Origin: Enoplolaimus lenunculus | Lineage: Eukaryota; Nematoda; Enoplea; Enoplida; Thoracostomopsidae | Assembly: GCA_030248215.1 (NCBI GenBank) | Contig: JASANG010001628.1 | Span: forward strand, 1-64,000 | DNA length: 64,000 nt | Direction: 5' to 3' | Shown here: positions 11,801 through 20,381 of the stretch, piece after piece | Position numbering within the stretch: the stretch's first letter is position 1 | How the letters are laid out: every line of letters begins with the position of its first letter | Position numbers and translations under genes: made by a program | The notes under the pieces: generated by a model | The model's input: only the letters and a program-made list of their open reading frames with translations | The model's database searches: none | Told to the model about the DNA's origin: nothing

Positions 11801-14557
11801 TTCGGATAACAAGAACACGAATGGCAGCCCCCGTTTCGACTATTACATTAAGCGTGCATGTTCAGCTTATAGACTAAGTCAATTTCACTTTACACGGTTG
11901 TCAATCTTCTAATTACAGATGAATGAAGTGCTATTTTAAAATAAAAACTGTAGTAAGTCGAAACAAATATTATTTGAAATCCCTAACGACCATACTTGAT
12001 AAACAATAATTTTACTTGAAACAATCGTATTAGTAAGCTTGAGCTTATTAATTCCACTGGAATGCAGCGTTGGCTTAGCTTGACGATGAAAAATTAATCG
12101 TTAGGCAAGCGCTGTAATTTTTAAAAATTTCAACGTTGTCGGGCAGCGTCCCGTTCGGGTTCGCTCGTGTACGATACCGCATGGCGACGACCGGCAGTGC
12201 ACGGCACCACACGACAAGTATAGCACCACCCTTAGACTTACAATATTTTGATTGACATTGTGATGGCAATACGGTGCAATATCGCTGTAGCCATGACTCG
12301 TTTTGATTTTCCCGTCTGTGGTGTAAAAGTAATAATCAGATGGACATTCCTTGACACATACCTAGAATGTTAATTGAATATATAAATATATTTTATATAT
12401 GTATGTATATATACAAAGACGCTGAAGTTCTTAAAAATACGAATCGAAAAAAGTAAAAATACGCACACTTTCCATTTTTTACCCTCGGCCTCAGACTTTA
12501 TATAAATGTAAAATTTTTTAGGCGGCACACGCTCACATACTGGTAACTTCCACGAGGAGCGTACTGCTTATACAAGAACGGATACGGAAATATATCCGCC
12601 AAAATTTATCGAGAAACGAGAAGAAGATAGTTACCTTAAAATAACGTTGCCAAATCCTAGAGACCTAAACAATTTTCTCGCTCGCTACGTTCGCTCGTGG
12701 AAAAAGTTTTACCCAAAATTATTACCGTCCTGAAATAAAATCCTGGCTACGCTTCTGACGTCGGCTTTTAGCACACTGACCTGATGCGTTTGACAGCCGT
12801 GTAACAACGTTGAATATCCAACACACGCAGATAAATCGTAGAAGAACAGAAACTGTTGGTTCCTAAAAAACGAACCACGACATAGAATATCAGCGGCGTG
12901 TTAAGAGTATGAGGGGGGCTCCACCAAAGTCAATTTGTGTGACCCCCAAAATGAGAAAATGTCCAAGTTTCTCTGAATGAATACGCAGTATCCTTGCAAG
13001 GGGTAGCAATCGCAAAGACAGACAAATTTCTTGTATTAAAAGATAAATGAAAAGTTTACTACTAAAATTGTGTAGTTTCACAATTTGTTAGGGTCGTCTT
13101 GGGTGCTAGGGCTCAATCTCGGTGATTGAAAGCAGTAAGCATGGCATTTGTAAATACGACATACGTATGCCCATTTTATCTTACAGAATTTATTGATCTT
13201 TGTTCTAAGATTGTCTAAGCTCACACTCGTATTTGACAGTTGCGGGGACACCTTTACAAAAACAGATTCAAGCAAAAGTTGCAAAATGATGGATCTAGAA
13301 AGTGAAGCCATCTTTAAAATGAATCAAACTTCTTTGACATTTTTTAAAGTAGCTAACCACCTCATATTTTATTTAAAACCTTTTGCAATCTTCATATGCT
13401 CCAAGTGCTGGAGATATCACACGGCACACCTCACTCGAAAATTTCTTTTGCTACCTTCTTTATTATTTTGTTTCATGAGAGTTACTATCTTATGTAAAAT
13501 TGTAAGCCAGCGAGTGTAGCGAGCGGGAAAATTTGTTGGCGTTTAGCAACCTGGTGGTTATTGTAAAGCCTGTATAGTGTCTAATGCCATTTAAAAATTG
13601 CGCAAGTGAAGGATAGCGTCAAGCTCGCGAGCGAAGCGAGCGAGAAGCCACACGTTTTTAAAACTTCGGCGGTTTTTGTTTCATCCGGTTAAATTGGGGC
13701 CCTATAGGGCTGAGGTCACCCCAAATGGGTGTATGGGGGTGGCTTCTCCGGCCTTGTAGAGCTACTGAACGTTAATTACTAATTCCAATCAAATATAAAA
13801 CAAACTTTAAATCGTAGCGTTTGTTCGAAGTTCCACAAATGCGACCGTCGGAATCTGTAGGATGGATTAACCGGTTCGGATCACCGTAAACCAATGCTAA
13901 ATAAAAGCATTTTCTAACACACTTTAGTCATTGACGAATCAAAGGGCTGCCCCGCAGTCGTACGTTCCCCAACAGAAAACAAAATCAAAATTTCATGTAT
14001 ACATTTAGTCCTAAAATTGCGTTCAGCTTATCGCTCGCGACGTTTTTTTCGCTATTATATATCGCACGGTCTGCTGCCCCTTCAGAAATTTGTCAATCCA
14101 CCATTGATTTTTGTGATAAACACATTGCTGTGAATGTATCAAATATTAAATACCAAAGCAAAATGCTTTGAATTTTCTGTGCGAAAGTCGAATATGATAG
14201 CTTTGCGAAAATAACAAAGTCAATGCAACTTTTGAAAATGTCTTTTTGCCAAAAAACAAAGTAAAATTAAACAAACTTAACACATAAAATATGAAATTTT
14301 TTTGTGAAATATTTAAGCTCTGAATTTATAAATTATTAAAATCCAGAACGCTTACCAAATACACCAAGAGCAATCCATGCGATAAGAAATATCGTAAAAA
14401 TCAAACAGCATCCAACGTCAGTGCAACTCCTGGAAACTGTTTCGACACAATTAGGATGAGTTCGGCTTTTCAGAGTCCCATGGGATTCAAGATTACTCTC
14501 ATCAGCCGCCCATGCATCTTTGGATTGGTCTGGTTTTAACCCCACATGATTACTCAT
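1597..14557 (-). CDS. Choline transporter-like protein (SLC44/CTL family), 5' and middle part of a multi-exon gene
   Basis: Multi-pass membrane protein of the SLC44/CTL family, whose members carry choline and related substrates across plasma and organelle membranes. Located exons, in gene order: 14557-14356, 13896-13806, 12361-12242, 11528-11308, 10275-10192, 8050-7848, 6605-6506, 5893-5627, 4905-4729, 3793-3665, 1959-1890, 1668-1597. Family landmarks appear in the right order: RSCTDVGCC at the first membrane helix, GDPNRLIHPTDSDGRICG, a Cys-rich outer loop, LRNRIRIAISLIQESSR, ALGHMMSTL, GAFASYYWAFKKPRDIP, YHMGSVAFGS, MYGMNF and DKVTDFVLLLGK. About 1.74 kb of coding sequence (around 580 residues) is visible, against roughly 650-720 for the family. 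One short exon is missing from view in 12362-13805 and another in 1960-3664; the C-terminal exons lie left of base 1. The GAFASYYWAF segment resembles the CTL2/4/5 branch more than CTL1, but I do not assign a paralogue. Confidence 0.93.
1890..1959 (-). CDS. SLC44 exon: MYGMNF...LLMRNVVR segment
   Basis: 70 bases. Two leading bases (CA) fit an Ala codon, followed by MYGMNFVKSSKESFSLLMRN and VV. The family reads IAIYGKNFCxSAKxAFxLLxRNxxR. The acceptor is CCGGTAG, with a poor pyrimidine tract; the donor is AG|GTTAGT. The exon ends with two bases of an Arg codon. The following exon, read in its homologous frame, needs only one base, so this junction is off by one. Confidence 0.85.
1960..3664 (-). 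other. SLC44 intron expected to contain one unlocated exon
   Basis: The exons at 3665-3793 and 1890-1959 should be separated by a short exon coding for the Cys-rich CCxxCLWCLEKxxKFLNxNAYIM segment. I checked the minus-strand Trp codons in this stretch and none sits in that motif. Apart from degenerate CCGATT-type runs near 2640 and 3200, nothing recognisable is present. Confidence 0.4.
3665..3793 (-). CDS. SLC44 exon: YHMGSVAFGS helix and amphipathic linker
   Basis: The leading G completes Arg. YHMGSVAFGSLLIAMTRLIR then matches the family RYHTGSLAFGALILTLVQIxR, and VILEYLDKKLKASNNSCAQG matches VILEYIDHKLKGxxNxxAR. Acceptor TATTTTCAG, donor GTAAGT, 129 bases, phase consistent with the preceding exon. 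The next family segment (Cys-rich CCxxCLWCLEKxxKFLNxNAY) was not found downstream. Confidence 0.92.
4094..4718 (+). mobile_element. Composite tRNA-derived SINE (locus 1), in SLC44 intron
   Basis: Three tRNA-related parts in tandem. Part 1 (about 4219-4290) has an A box TGGCGCAGTGGTAGAG and B box GAGTTCGATTCCC. A linker part (4357-4420) has GTGAGCGCAATGGTAAATTG. Part 3 (4586-4652) is Val-tRNA-like, with GACGCGCAGAAGG and AGTTCGAAACC. Parts 1 and 3 each follow an AAGCATG...GCATGCTTGTCC leader and end in CCAGCTG...GGTTCCTACCTA. The same order recurs at 30073-30657. It runs opposite to SLC44 and its end is about 10 bp from the donor of exon 4729-4905. Confidence 0.85.
4729..4905 (-). CDS. SLC44 exon: GAFASYYWAFKKP signature helix
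   Basis: The most diagnostic exon: YVLWLQLFNLFAMFWITCFV is followed by LAGAFASYYWAFKKPRDIP, SLPLF and SLGRAV. The family consensus here is QCTLAGAFASYYWAFKKPxDIP. Acceptor TTTTAAG, donor GTATCT; the split Arg codon is completed by the next exon. A SINE in opposite orientation ends about 10 bp past the donor. Confidence 0.96.
5627..5893 (-). CDS. SLC44 exon: MMSTL helix and second outer loop
   Basis: 88 codons starting ALGHMMSTLVFPLFPSA, the family AxGYMMSTLxYPL signature. A hydrophobic helix (IQLTVLFIWGVIAVYLAS) and a Cys-containing outer loop with NDTT and NSS sequons follow, ending AQCRFVRYEEM. Family members carry a similar 'AQCxFxxYG' just before the next helix. Acceptor CTATTTCAG, donor GTAAGC; the split codon at the end becomes Ser. 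Confidence 0.93.
6506..6605 (-). CDS. SLC44 exon: membrane helix ending in LRNRIRIA
   Basis: A hydrophobic helix (IIVSILLVIVLIMLLC) is followed directly by LRNRIRIAISLIQESS. This is a strong match to the conserved FLRKRIRIAIALIKEAS segment on the inner side of the membrane. The acceptor is TTTCTTTACAG and the donor GTACGC. Two leading and two trailing bases agree with both neighbours; the split codon becomes Arg. Confidence 0.92.
7160..7680. repeat. 26-bp minisatellite in SLC44 intron
   Basis: About 20 copies of a unit close to TTAAAGTAAATGCTTTAGGC plus TCAGGC or TTAGGC. Units vary by a few bases. The core contains the TTAGGC hexamer and the palindrome-like TAAAGTAAATGCTTTA. It lies between exons at 6506 and 7848. 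Confidence 0.92.
7848..8050 (-). CDS. SLC44 exon: membrane helices 2 and 3
   Basis: After an AATTTTTCAG acceptor, one base completes a Gly codon. Two hydrophobic helices follow, with MFIITLIVSLIWIAVMRWLS and VVVWFSIFAVILILAVG. The polar segment then ends near TNLAPEVLRS. I place the donor at GTAAAG (intron bases 7847-7842). An alternative weaker donor, GTCTAT, would end the exon at 7821 in the same phase and add nine residues. The family has an intermediate spacing here, so the exact end is uncertain. Confidence 0.85.
8509..9513. mobile_element. 1.0-kb non-autonomous transposon with four internal hairpins
   Basis: About 46-bp inverted termini: TCATCCACAATGAAATGTCA on the left; inward from the right TCATCCACAATAAAATGTCG, both continuing to CACAGGAAATGTCATAAC. 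Next to each terminus lie two palindromes of about 48 bp with GGTTAACACTCGAAA arms (8555-8605, 8624-8672, 9346-9398, 9419-9469). The middle holds a 55-base poly-A run. No transposase is visible. It lies in the SLC44 intron between exons at 7848 and 10192. Confidence 0.85.
8814..8868. repeat. 55-base poly-A run
   Basis: An uninterrupted A run inside the 1.0-kb transposon, preceded by A-rich sequence from about 8740. Its length may be an assembly approximation. Confidence 0.9.
9674..10020. mobile_element. Repeat with CAGGGTGCAAC-type inverted ends
   Basis: Left CAGAGTGCACAACGGAA and right, inward, CAGGGTGCAACGGGAATTCC. The interior has degenerate CCGGAATC/GATTCCGA runs. It lies in an SLC44 intron. 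Similar pieces occur near 24371 and 25121. Confidence 0.5.
10192..10275 (-). CDS. SLC44 exon: entry into the second membrane helix
   Basis: One base plus 27 codons plus two bases, reading VVKQLLELKQIGQNIFEDLE then RLWWFIL. It aligns with the family segment 'D(I)..IFEDF..SWYWIL' just before helix 2. Acceptor TTTATTTAG, donor GTAAGA; both phases fit the neighbouring exons. Confidence 0.88.
10467..10556. mobile_element. hAT-type MITE, CCCGTAGCC family (copy 2, SLC44 intron)
   Basis: A 90-bp copy with ends CACACCCGTACCCAGC and GGCTACGGGCCCG. Flanking octamers AGAAGGTA and AGGAGGCA match at 6/8. It lies in the SLC44 intron between the exons at 10192 and 11308. Confidence 0.7.
11308..11528 (-). 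CDS. SLC44 exon: distal extracellular loop with GRCLP motif
   Basis: 73 codons plus two bases, beginning KSDKQLNDAIASGLCPKYW and continuing through SSYMGRCLPNF. Family members have CPxxxxPxxxxxGRCxP at this place. The exon then runs into a polar Gly/Ser/Asn-rich tail containing N-glycosylation sequons (for example NST), consistent with an outer loop. The acceptor is ATTTTAG and the donor GTAAAC. Confidence 0.88.
12242..12361 (-). CDS. SLC44 exon: VCVKECP motif of the extracellular loop
   Basis: Exactly 40 codons, starting VCVKECPSDYYFYTT and ending YCHHNVNQNI, between a TTCTAG acceptor and a GTAAGT donor. CVxxCP followed by an aromatic-rich segment and a later lone Cys is the usual pattern in the large outer loop of SLC44 proteins, where the cysteines form disulphides. 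It starts and ends between codons, in phase with the following exon. Confidence 0.88.
13600..13756. mobile_element. Partial CCGGAGCA-family MITE in SLC44 intron
   Basis: Shares the core (GAGCGAAGCGAGCGAGAAGCC, GGTGTATGGGGGTGGC) and the right end TTCTCCGGCCTTG with the copies at 20826 and 35288. The left terminus is not recognised. It sits in the intron between exons at 12242 and 13806. Confidence 0.6.
13806..13896 (-). CDS. SLC44 exon 2: start of the extracellular loop
   Basis: The acceptor is TTTTATTTAG. The two leading bases complete an Ala codon, then LVYGDPNRLIHPTDSDGRIC follows, a close match to the family GDPRxLxYPTDSxGxxCG signature just outside helix 1. It ends with NKRYDL and two bases of the next codon, before a weak GTTTGT donor. 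Phases agree with exon 1. The next exon should carry the short stretch up to the CxxxCP motif and was not found. Confidence 0.88.
14356..14557 (-). CDS. SLC44 exon 1: start codon, cytosolic N-terminus and first membrane helix
   Basis: The start ATG is at 14557-14555 and encodes MSNHVG. A polar, acidic N-terminus of about 43 residues is followed by RSCTDVGCC and a hydrophobic stretch (LIFTIFLIAWIALGVF), the normal first membrane helix of SLC44 proteins. The exon has 67 codons plus one base and ends at a GTAAGC donor. This one-base overhang matches the two leading bases of the next exon. No in-frame ATG further upstream is needed, since family proteins start a few tens of residues before this helix. 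Confidence 0.9.
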
Positions 14558-14620
14558 ACTGACTTATTTTAAAGCTGTAATCCGATTGGTTGGTTTAGGA
14601 TTTTGAGGTAAGAGAGGACT

Positions 14621-14858
14621 GTAAGCATGTGAGACATGCTTGTCCTTGTGCATATGCAATAAATGCAATGCACATTGTGTTGTACGGTCGACACATATAG
14701 TCGACGAAAAATGCAGTTGGAGATGCGGGCTACGTGGCGCAGTGGTAGAGTACTCGCTTAAGGATCCATAGGCTGAGAGTTCGATCCCCGCTCTGGCCCA
14801 CTTTTCCAGCTGCTTGGTAGAAAGGTCTGATGTCCCTCTGTTCCTACCTAGACTGACA
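14621..14858 (+). mobile_element. tRNA-derived SINE, single Leu-like unit
   Basis: Leader GTAAGCATGTGAGACATGCT, tRNA-like part with TGGCGCAGTGGTAGAG and GAGTTCGATCCCC, then CCAGCTGCTTGGTAGAAAGG and GTTCCTACCTAGACTGACA. It lies only about 63 bp upstream of the SLC44 start codon, in the opposite orientation, so it may sit in the promoter or 5' UTR. Confidence 0.85.
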
Positions 14859-16129
14859 AGGACATGAACGTATCGATAGCTTAGCCAGAATTTTGGAAAA
14901 CGAACTAAGGTAAGTTCTATAACGATTTCCAACAGAGATTTTTGTGTTTACAAACTGAAAACGTATTTCTTAAAACCGGTATTCAACATTCAAAAAGGGA
15001 GTTTGACGCCAAATCGCTTTGGATATGCGTTTCTAAAGAATGATACATTTGTATGTTTTGTATGATTTGAAATTTTCTATTTTTACCCCGTGTTTAGCAT
15101 TGCGGAAATAACTGTTATGCTAACAAATTTAAACTTATACCTCAAATTATCTCAAATTCAGAGGACAACCAGAGGTCGTCCCCCGTTTCCGGCTCCGGTA
15201 AAATAATTGACCTTCGAATCCGGCTTCGATAGAATTTTTGCACGAGGTTGAAGCAAATTTTTGTCGCATTTTTGCAAAAGTTCTACTGTTGAGCGAGTAT
15301 GTTTGTGTGTTCAGGTCAATTTTTAAAGTTTAAGTGCCAAAAGTTCTCATGAACGCAACTTAAAAATAATTTTTTGACTACATTTAGCGGATTATTGCTA
15401 AATCTATAATCAATTCAACATTAATATTATTACCTAAAGTTGTGTCTCACCTCCGGCTCCGGTAAAATTTGTTGTCATCTGGCTACAATCTAGCTCTGGT
15501 TTTTTTGGTTACTGTTGTACCCTGCTATCATTAAACTGAGCAGTATTCGTTTTCGATATTTGTAAATATCAAACATAAACCATTTCTTACGGTGAAAAAA
15601 GAAACAGCTGAGCTTGCCGAAGGTCCTCAGACTATTTACCTATTAAAATTACTTAGCTACGCTGACAAAAGTTACCATGGTGAAGCGACAATGTATTAAT
15701 ATTTTACGCAGGTTTTAAGCGTGACGGGGATGTCTGTGGTTTTTTTGCTTCGAAAACCGTGTTTTATGAATTACCTCAAAATATTCGCCGAAAACAATGC
15801 TTACATCAGCAGGATACCTAAGGTTGATAATGATTTGATGATATAGGAACCTTAGCAAGAAAGTTACTTAGGCAAAAACTAATGTGCACAAAGATCAGTA
15901 TTTAAAGTCAATGGGACCTTTTCGATTAAGTGACTTTTGCAACGATATCGGTGTGGAATGACCATGGAAGATAAGAGGAGGCCAAATTGGCAAAAATATT
16001 CAAAATCGGGCCATTTCTGGCAAATGCCAGCTGGCTTTGCGAATATTAAAGTAAAGTGTTTACAGCAAAGTGTTGTTGAATGAAACGAGTTGTGGTCTTA
16101 GTTGATAGCAGCACACGGTAGCAACTATA
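14859..16129. other. Intergenic, no gene seen
   Basis: AT-rich sequence upstream of SLC44. It has two CCGGCTCCGGTAAAAT pieces (15190, 15446) shared with other repeats and nothing else I can support. Confidence 0.5.
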
Positions 16130-16331
16130 CTCAAAGGGTTGCGCTATGGTTACCGCGCGCCGTCGGACGCTGTTGCGCGCAACCGCCCACCACCGGGCAC
16201 CGCTGCGAGCCACCGCATGCCGCCGCACGCCACCGCAAGCCGCCAAATAAATTTTATCTATATTTTTGTAAGCTATACGTTGCAGCGCGCGGCGGCGTGC
16301 GGCACAGTAAAGTATAGCGCAACTCAAAGAG
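16130..16331. mobile_element. GC-rich MITE, GGGTTGCGCTAT family (copy 1)
   Basis: Termini CTCAAAGGGTTGCGCTATGG and, inward, CTCTTTGAGTTGCGCTATAC. The interior is very GC-rich (CACCGCATGCCGCCGCACGC) in an AT-rich setting. Reading frames here are by-products of the GC-rich repeat. Confidence 0.75.
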
Positions 16332-16420
16332 TTCTTCATTACAACACATAAGTCAAGTTAATAAAATACACAATTTGCAAACACCATTTCACAATTTTTA
16401 CCCTCGTGGTACAAAACCAA

Positions 16421-16590
16421 TTAGAGTTGCGCTATACTTGGGTGCGGCGCCGTCCGTCACCGTCCGTTACAGGTAACGGACGGCGCCGTACGATGACGGA
16501 CGGCGCCGTACGGGTAACCCACAGTGACGAACGGCGCCGGTCGGGTGACGGACGGAGGCGGACGTGAACAAAAGTATCGCGCAACCCTAA
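16421..16590. mobile_element. GC-rich MITE, GGGTTGCGCTAT family (copy 2)
   Basis: Termini TTAGAGTTGCGCTATACTT and, inward, TTAGGGTTGCGCGATACTT. The core is made of about four GACGGACGGCGCCGTAC-like units. It lies 90 bp from copy 1. Confidence 0.8.
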
Positions 16591-17175
16591 CAATTCGCCA
16601 AATCGGTGTAAACACTTTACTAAAGTTTACAGTTGTAAACGGTCCCATATTAAGTATACTTCAGTACAAAATATAATCAAACAGATGCGCTAGTTCTAAA
16701 GACTATTCAAAATTTCTTGTGCTGTTTTTCGAAAGCAAGCACCATAGACGACAACAATCTGCCCGAGTACACCTAGCAACTGTTAGTTTATGGTTAAGGT
16801 TTAGTATAAAATGCTTTTTGTGCCAGTAAAGATGATAATCTTGTATTGTTTTTGTTACTGCTTAGCTTGTAAACATTTTAACTTTGAAATCGTTTGCTAT
16901 TAAAATTGAAGTTTGCCCCGATTTCTTAGCATCGCTTGAACTAAAGGGCATTTCGGTGGCGCTCCGAAGTAATATAAAAAGACTCGAACCGTCATTTTCC
17001 TCAATTAACATATACCGAGTTATGTGTACTTTGCATTTTCTACAGAAATTTTGTTTTCAACAAAACACATGATTTTGGTTTAAAATGTGAACTTGAACCC
17101 CTACTGTCTACAAAATTCTGGACCCATCCTTGCAGTTTTTACACGAGAAATAAATCTTATTGTTTACTGTGGACC

Positions 17176-17421
17176 CTGGTCCGTAGCCAAAGGGAGGCAT
17201 GGGAACTCAGCTTTTCCTAGAAAAGTTTTGACCTCTCCCAAGAAAAGTTTTAACCCTGGTCCGTAGCCAAAGGGAGGCATGGGAACTCAGCTTTTCCTAG
17301 AAAAGTTTTGACCTCTCCTAAGAAAAGTTTTAACCTTGCTTGCAAATCATTAAACACCCTTGAATGCCCATCCTGAAAAATTTTTTAGCCCCCCTAGCAA
17401 GGTGAGCTGGCTACGGGTCTG
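17176..17421. mobile_element. hAT-type MITE, CCCGTAGCC family (copy 3, internal duplication)
   Basis: Ends CTGGTCCGTAGCC and GGCTACGGGTCTG; flanking octamers TGTGGACC and TTTGGACC (7/8). The left 80 bp are repeated in tandem (second copy from 17254), so this copy has two left ends. The duplication is almost identical and therefore recent. Confidence 0.8.
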
Positions 17422-17734
17422 TTTGGACCAGACAGAAAATAGTATCAACATAGTCCGTCGTAATAATTTTGCAATAATAATTTTGCAATATCCAGGTAAC
17501 GTATAACAGTAACCAAGCCTCGAAATCCCAATCAAGTCGGAAACATAGAAAAATATTTGTTTGCATAACGATTCTACATCAACTTACCAGACTATATTTA
17601 ACCTAAAACTGTTTCAAAACGAACGTGAGGAAAACAATTGAAAGTAACCAAAAAAATCTCAGTGTCGGCACTGGCAGAAACGCTTTTGCCGGATCCGGAA
17701 GTTAAATTTTAACGCAATATCAGCCGAAATTTAA

Positions 17735-17825
17735 ATTCAAGCCTAAGCCTGAACAAAAAATTAGCCTAAAGCTTAAGCTTACTCTATTGAACTCGTGGAG
17801 AAAATCGTTCCTCCCGTGATCCTTA
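17735..17825 (+). repeat. GCCTAA-cored dispersed element (copy 1)
   Basis: AAGCCTAAGCCTGAAC and TTAGCCTAAAGCTTAAGC followed by the tail CTCTATTGAACTCGTGGAG and CGTTCCTCCCGTGATCC. The tail resembles those at 52785 and, reversed, 37175. No gene. Confidence 0.55.
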
Positions 17826-18403
17826 CAAGTGCCTACTTACCTGTCACGAACTATTCCATCGAACGACCTTTCAAATCTTCTTGGTTGACCTAAACAACAA
17901 TGCACAATATCAGCATTTGTGTATTTAATTCGTGAACAAAAATCTACCTGGCCCGTAGCCAACCTACACATTAAATCGAGCTCAGTCGGTTCTTGCCAAA
18001 TATTAGCATACCTTGTAAGCAGGAACAGAATTGCTTTAGGTGACAGGGTCAAAATATTTTGAATTACTGGATCTTTCCACCAGATATCCCTTGGTTAGGG
18101 CATGTAAGCCAGTTGTTTTTTTTCAAAATAAAACAGGTTGACCTATTGGCGAAATGCTAGAAATCGTTGAAAATATCCAAAAATACAACACTTTCAACTG
18201 AAGCAAATCCAGTCAACAATTCAGCATTATTTAACATTTGTTGCTTGAAACAGAACGTAAGTCGACTTATCATTTTTGAAAAGGTGACCCAACAGCCAAT
18301 CTCAACGTTTAATCACTTACCATAGTGTTCAACGTCAGAATATGTGACATCAGATACGGACATTACAATTTCTAATGATATTCAGTAATAAGATAAAATG
18401 TAT

Positions 18404-18659
18404 ACTGCAAAATTCGAGCAAGTTGATTATAATTCAGAATGAGTTGAGTCACCAAGCCGAAATTAAGGTCGCTCAGAACTCAGATTACAACTGGTTTGGA
18501 TTCACCTCGTTCTAAATTAAATAATCAACTCATCTGGAAGCAATTCAACATAGAGTGAGAGTCAGCTCAACTCAGAGTGAGTAAATGCTTACTGATATTA
18601 ACTCAGAACTAACACACTCGTTAGCAAAATTGATTAATCAACTCATTAGAATTTACAGC
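18404..18659. mobile_element. Inverted-repeat element with GAGTTGATTAAT-type termini (copy 1)
   Basis: Left ACTGCAAAATTC, right (inward) GCTGTAAATTC; the subterminal parts carry repeated AACTCA/TGAGTT motifs. It may pair with the similar sequence ending at 19620 as one 1.2-kb element. Confidence 0.6.
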
Positions 18660-19299
18660 GTAACGGTCTATATCAACCTTAAAACCAAATGTTCATTCTT
18701 TAAAAGAATTGCATGCAATGCGCGTCAATAGGAGTAAACGATGATTTAAACCGCGATGAAATTGTTTGCAAAGCCGATAAATCTTCAAATTGAAACTGAG
18801 TAGAAATTTTTAGCAGGAAAAATCTGAGTTTGTCCTCCATAAAATAACCTGATCCGAAACGCGTTGATGAGGCTTGAGCATAGTAGATATGCGCCTTTGA
18901 AAGAAGTTTTCTTATATAGGGAACATAATAGGTACCGGCTATTAAAACAGAGATTCCAATCATTTAAGATTTATCCGCCCGTATTTCACATGGTTAAGCA
19001 ATTGTCATCAGTTAGCGATAGGTTTTCGAACAAATGTGCTGCGGTATGCGAATATTGCAAATTTGCTGCAATATTTGTACAAATTATTAATCTACCGCTA
19101 CGCCACGATAACCAAATAGACTGTGAAAACACACAAAAAACTGTAGAGAACCGTTTGTGACCTTGAAAGCTGTCAGTTAGTTCCAGATGGTTTGTCAAAA
19201 ATAATAAATTCATAATTCATAGTATGGATTTATTTCATATTGTTTCCATATGCTTTTGTATAATTTTTGTTAATACCATAATCAACTTGTCAATCTAAT

Positions 19300-19300
19300 C

Positions 19301-19345
<45 letters not shown>

Positions 19346-19353
19346 TATTATTA
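19300..19353. repeat. (TTA)n microsatellite
   Basis: About 17 TTA units with one substitution (TTACTATTA) near the right end. Confidence 0.95.
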
Positions 19354-19458
19354 ACCAGATTACATAGTTAATTCCGTAAACCGTTACACAACGAGAACTA
19401 CCTTTTAAATCAACACAGAAAACGAATTAATCACTTATGGTTATTTCTGATTTATAAT

Positions 19459-19620
19459 AGTAAACATTAACTCACTCTGAGCAGATTTAAATCCTGTTAA
19501 GTTGATTAATTAACTGATAATGAGTTCAATCAAGTCATCATTCTAAGTTCTGACAGAACACATTCAGACGTGATTCAACACTCATTCTGAATTAAAACCC
19601 AATTCACTGGATTTTACAGT
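19459..19620. mobile_element. Inverted-repeat element with TGAGTT-type termini (copy 2)
   Basis: Right end, inward: ACTGTAAAATCCAGTGAATT, then TTTTAATTCAGAATGAGT, the last part identical to a subterminal piece of the left end at 18404. A separate short MITE, or the far end of a larger element starting at 18404. Confidence 0.55.
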
Positions 19621-20381
19621 CTACGTTGCTCGGAAGGTTTACAAAACAGCTACATCTTTCCATATACTAAATTGAACATTTCCACAATATTCCGATGGAC
19701 AACGATATTAAATCAACGTAGATTGAAACTGAATTAAATTTCAAGATTACAATTTGGTCGCCAGTCTTATATAATAATCTTCAAATTTTCGAGAAATGGT
19801 TCTCAAAATTTCGCTAATTTATTGCAACACCGAGTTGAATGGGGCTACGTTCTTATACACATTTTATATAATAGTTCATTTAACAGTTACTTCGCTTAAA
19901 ACCTTACCGCAAGCTGGCACTAGGAGGCATATACCTGTTTGAAACTACCGATCATAGTATGTATTATGTTTTAGCTCGCGTAACGATAACAAAATTAACC
20001 ATAAATTTAAGCATACAATATACGGTAACTAATGTAAAAACATGAAGAATTAGCAATGCTAAACTTTAAATAGGCTTAATCACATTAAATGTGAACTAGA
20101 GCTCTTTGAGTAAAAGTAGATAACTTTACACGAGTTTATGCTGCACAGTTTTTACCACCTAGTAGAGGAGCGGCCACTTCCGATGGTGTAGTTGAAATTT
20201 ATGCAACTCAACAAAATGAAGATATCATTGGTTGTGTAATTATTGTTCTAAATAGGAAGCGGTGATCCGGTTTATCAAACTGTTAGAACCGATTTTTGGA
20301 GTTAGTCCAACCCTGGTGCCACCACCACAGATCAAGCTTGACAGCGCAATATTTCTGAAAGAAAAAATAAAACCAATCATG

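Noticed and set aside
12540-12690. Another candidate for the missing exon, ending before a GTGAGC donor
   Set aside because: The stretch resembles a dispersed CGTAGCCAGG-type repeat and lacks the expected Cys pattern.
12945-13029. Candidate for the missing SLC44 exon on the minus strand (NLSVFAIATPCKDTAYSF)
   Set aside because: It has a pyrimidine-rich acceptor region and a GTCACA donor, but the end phase does not match the next exon and the homology is weak.
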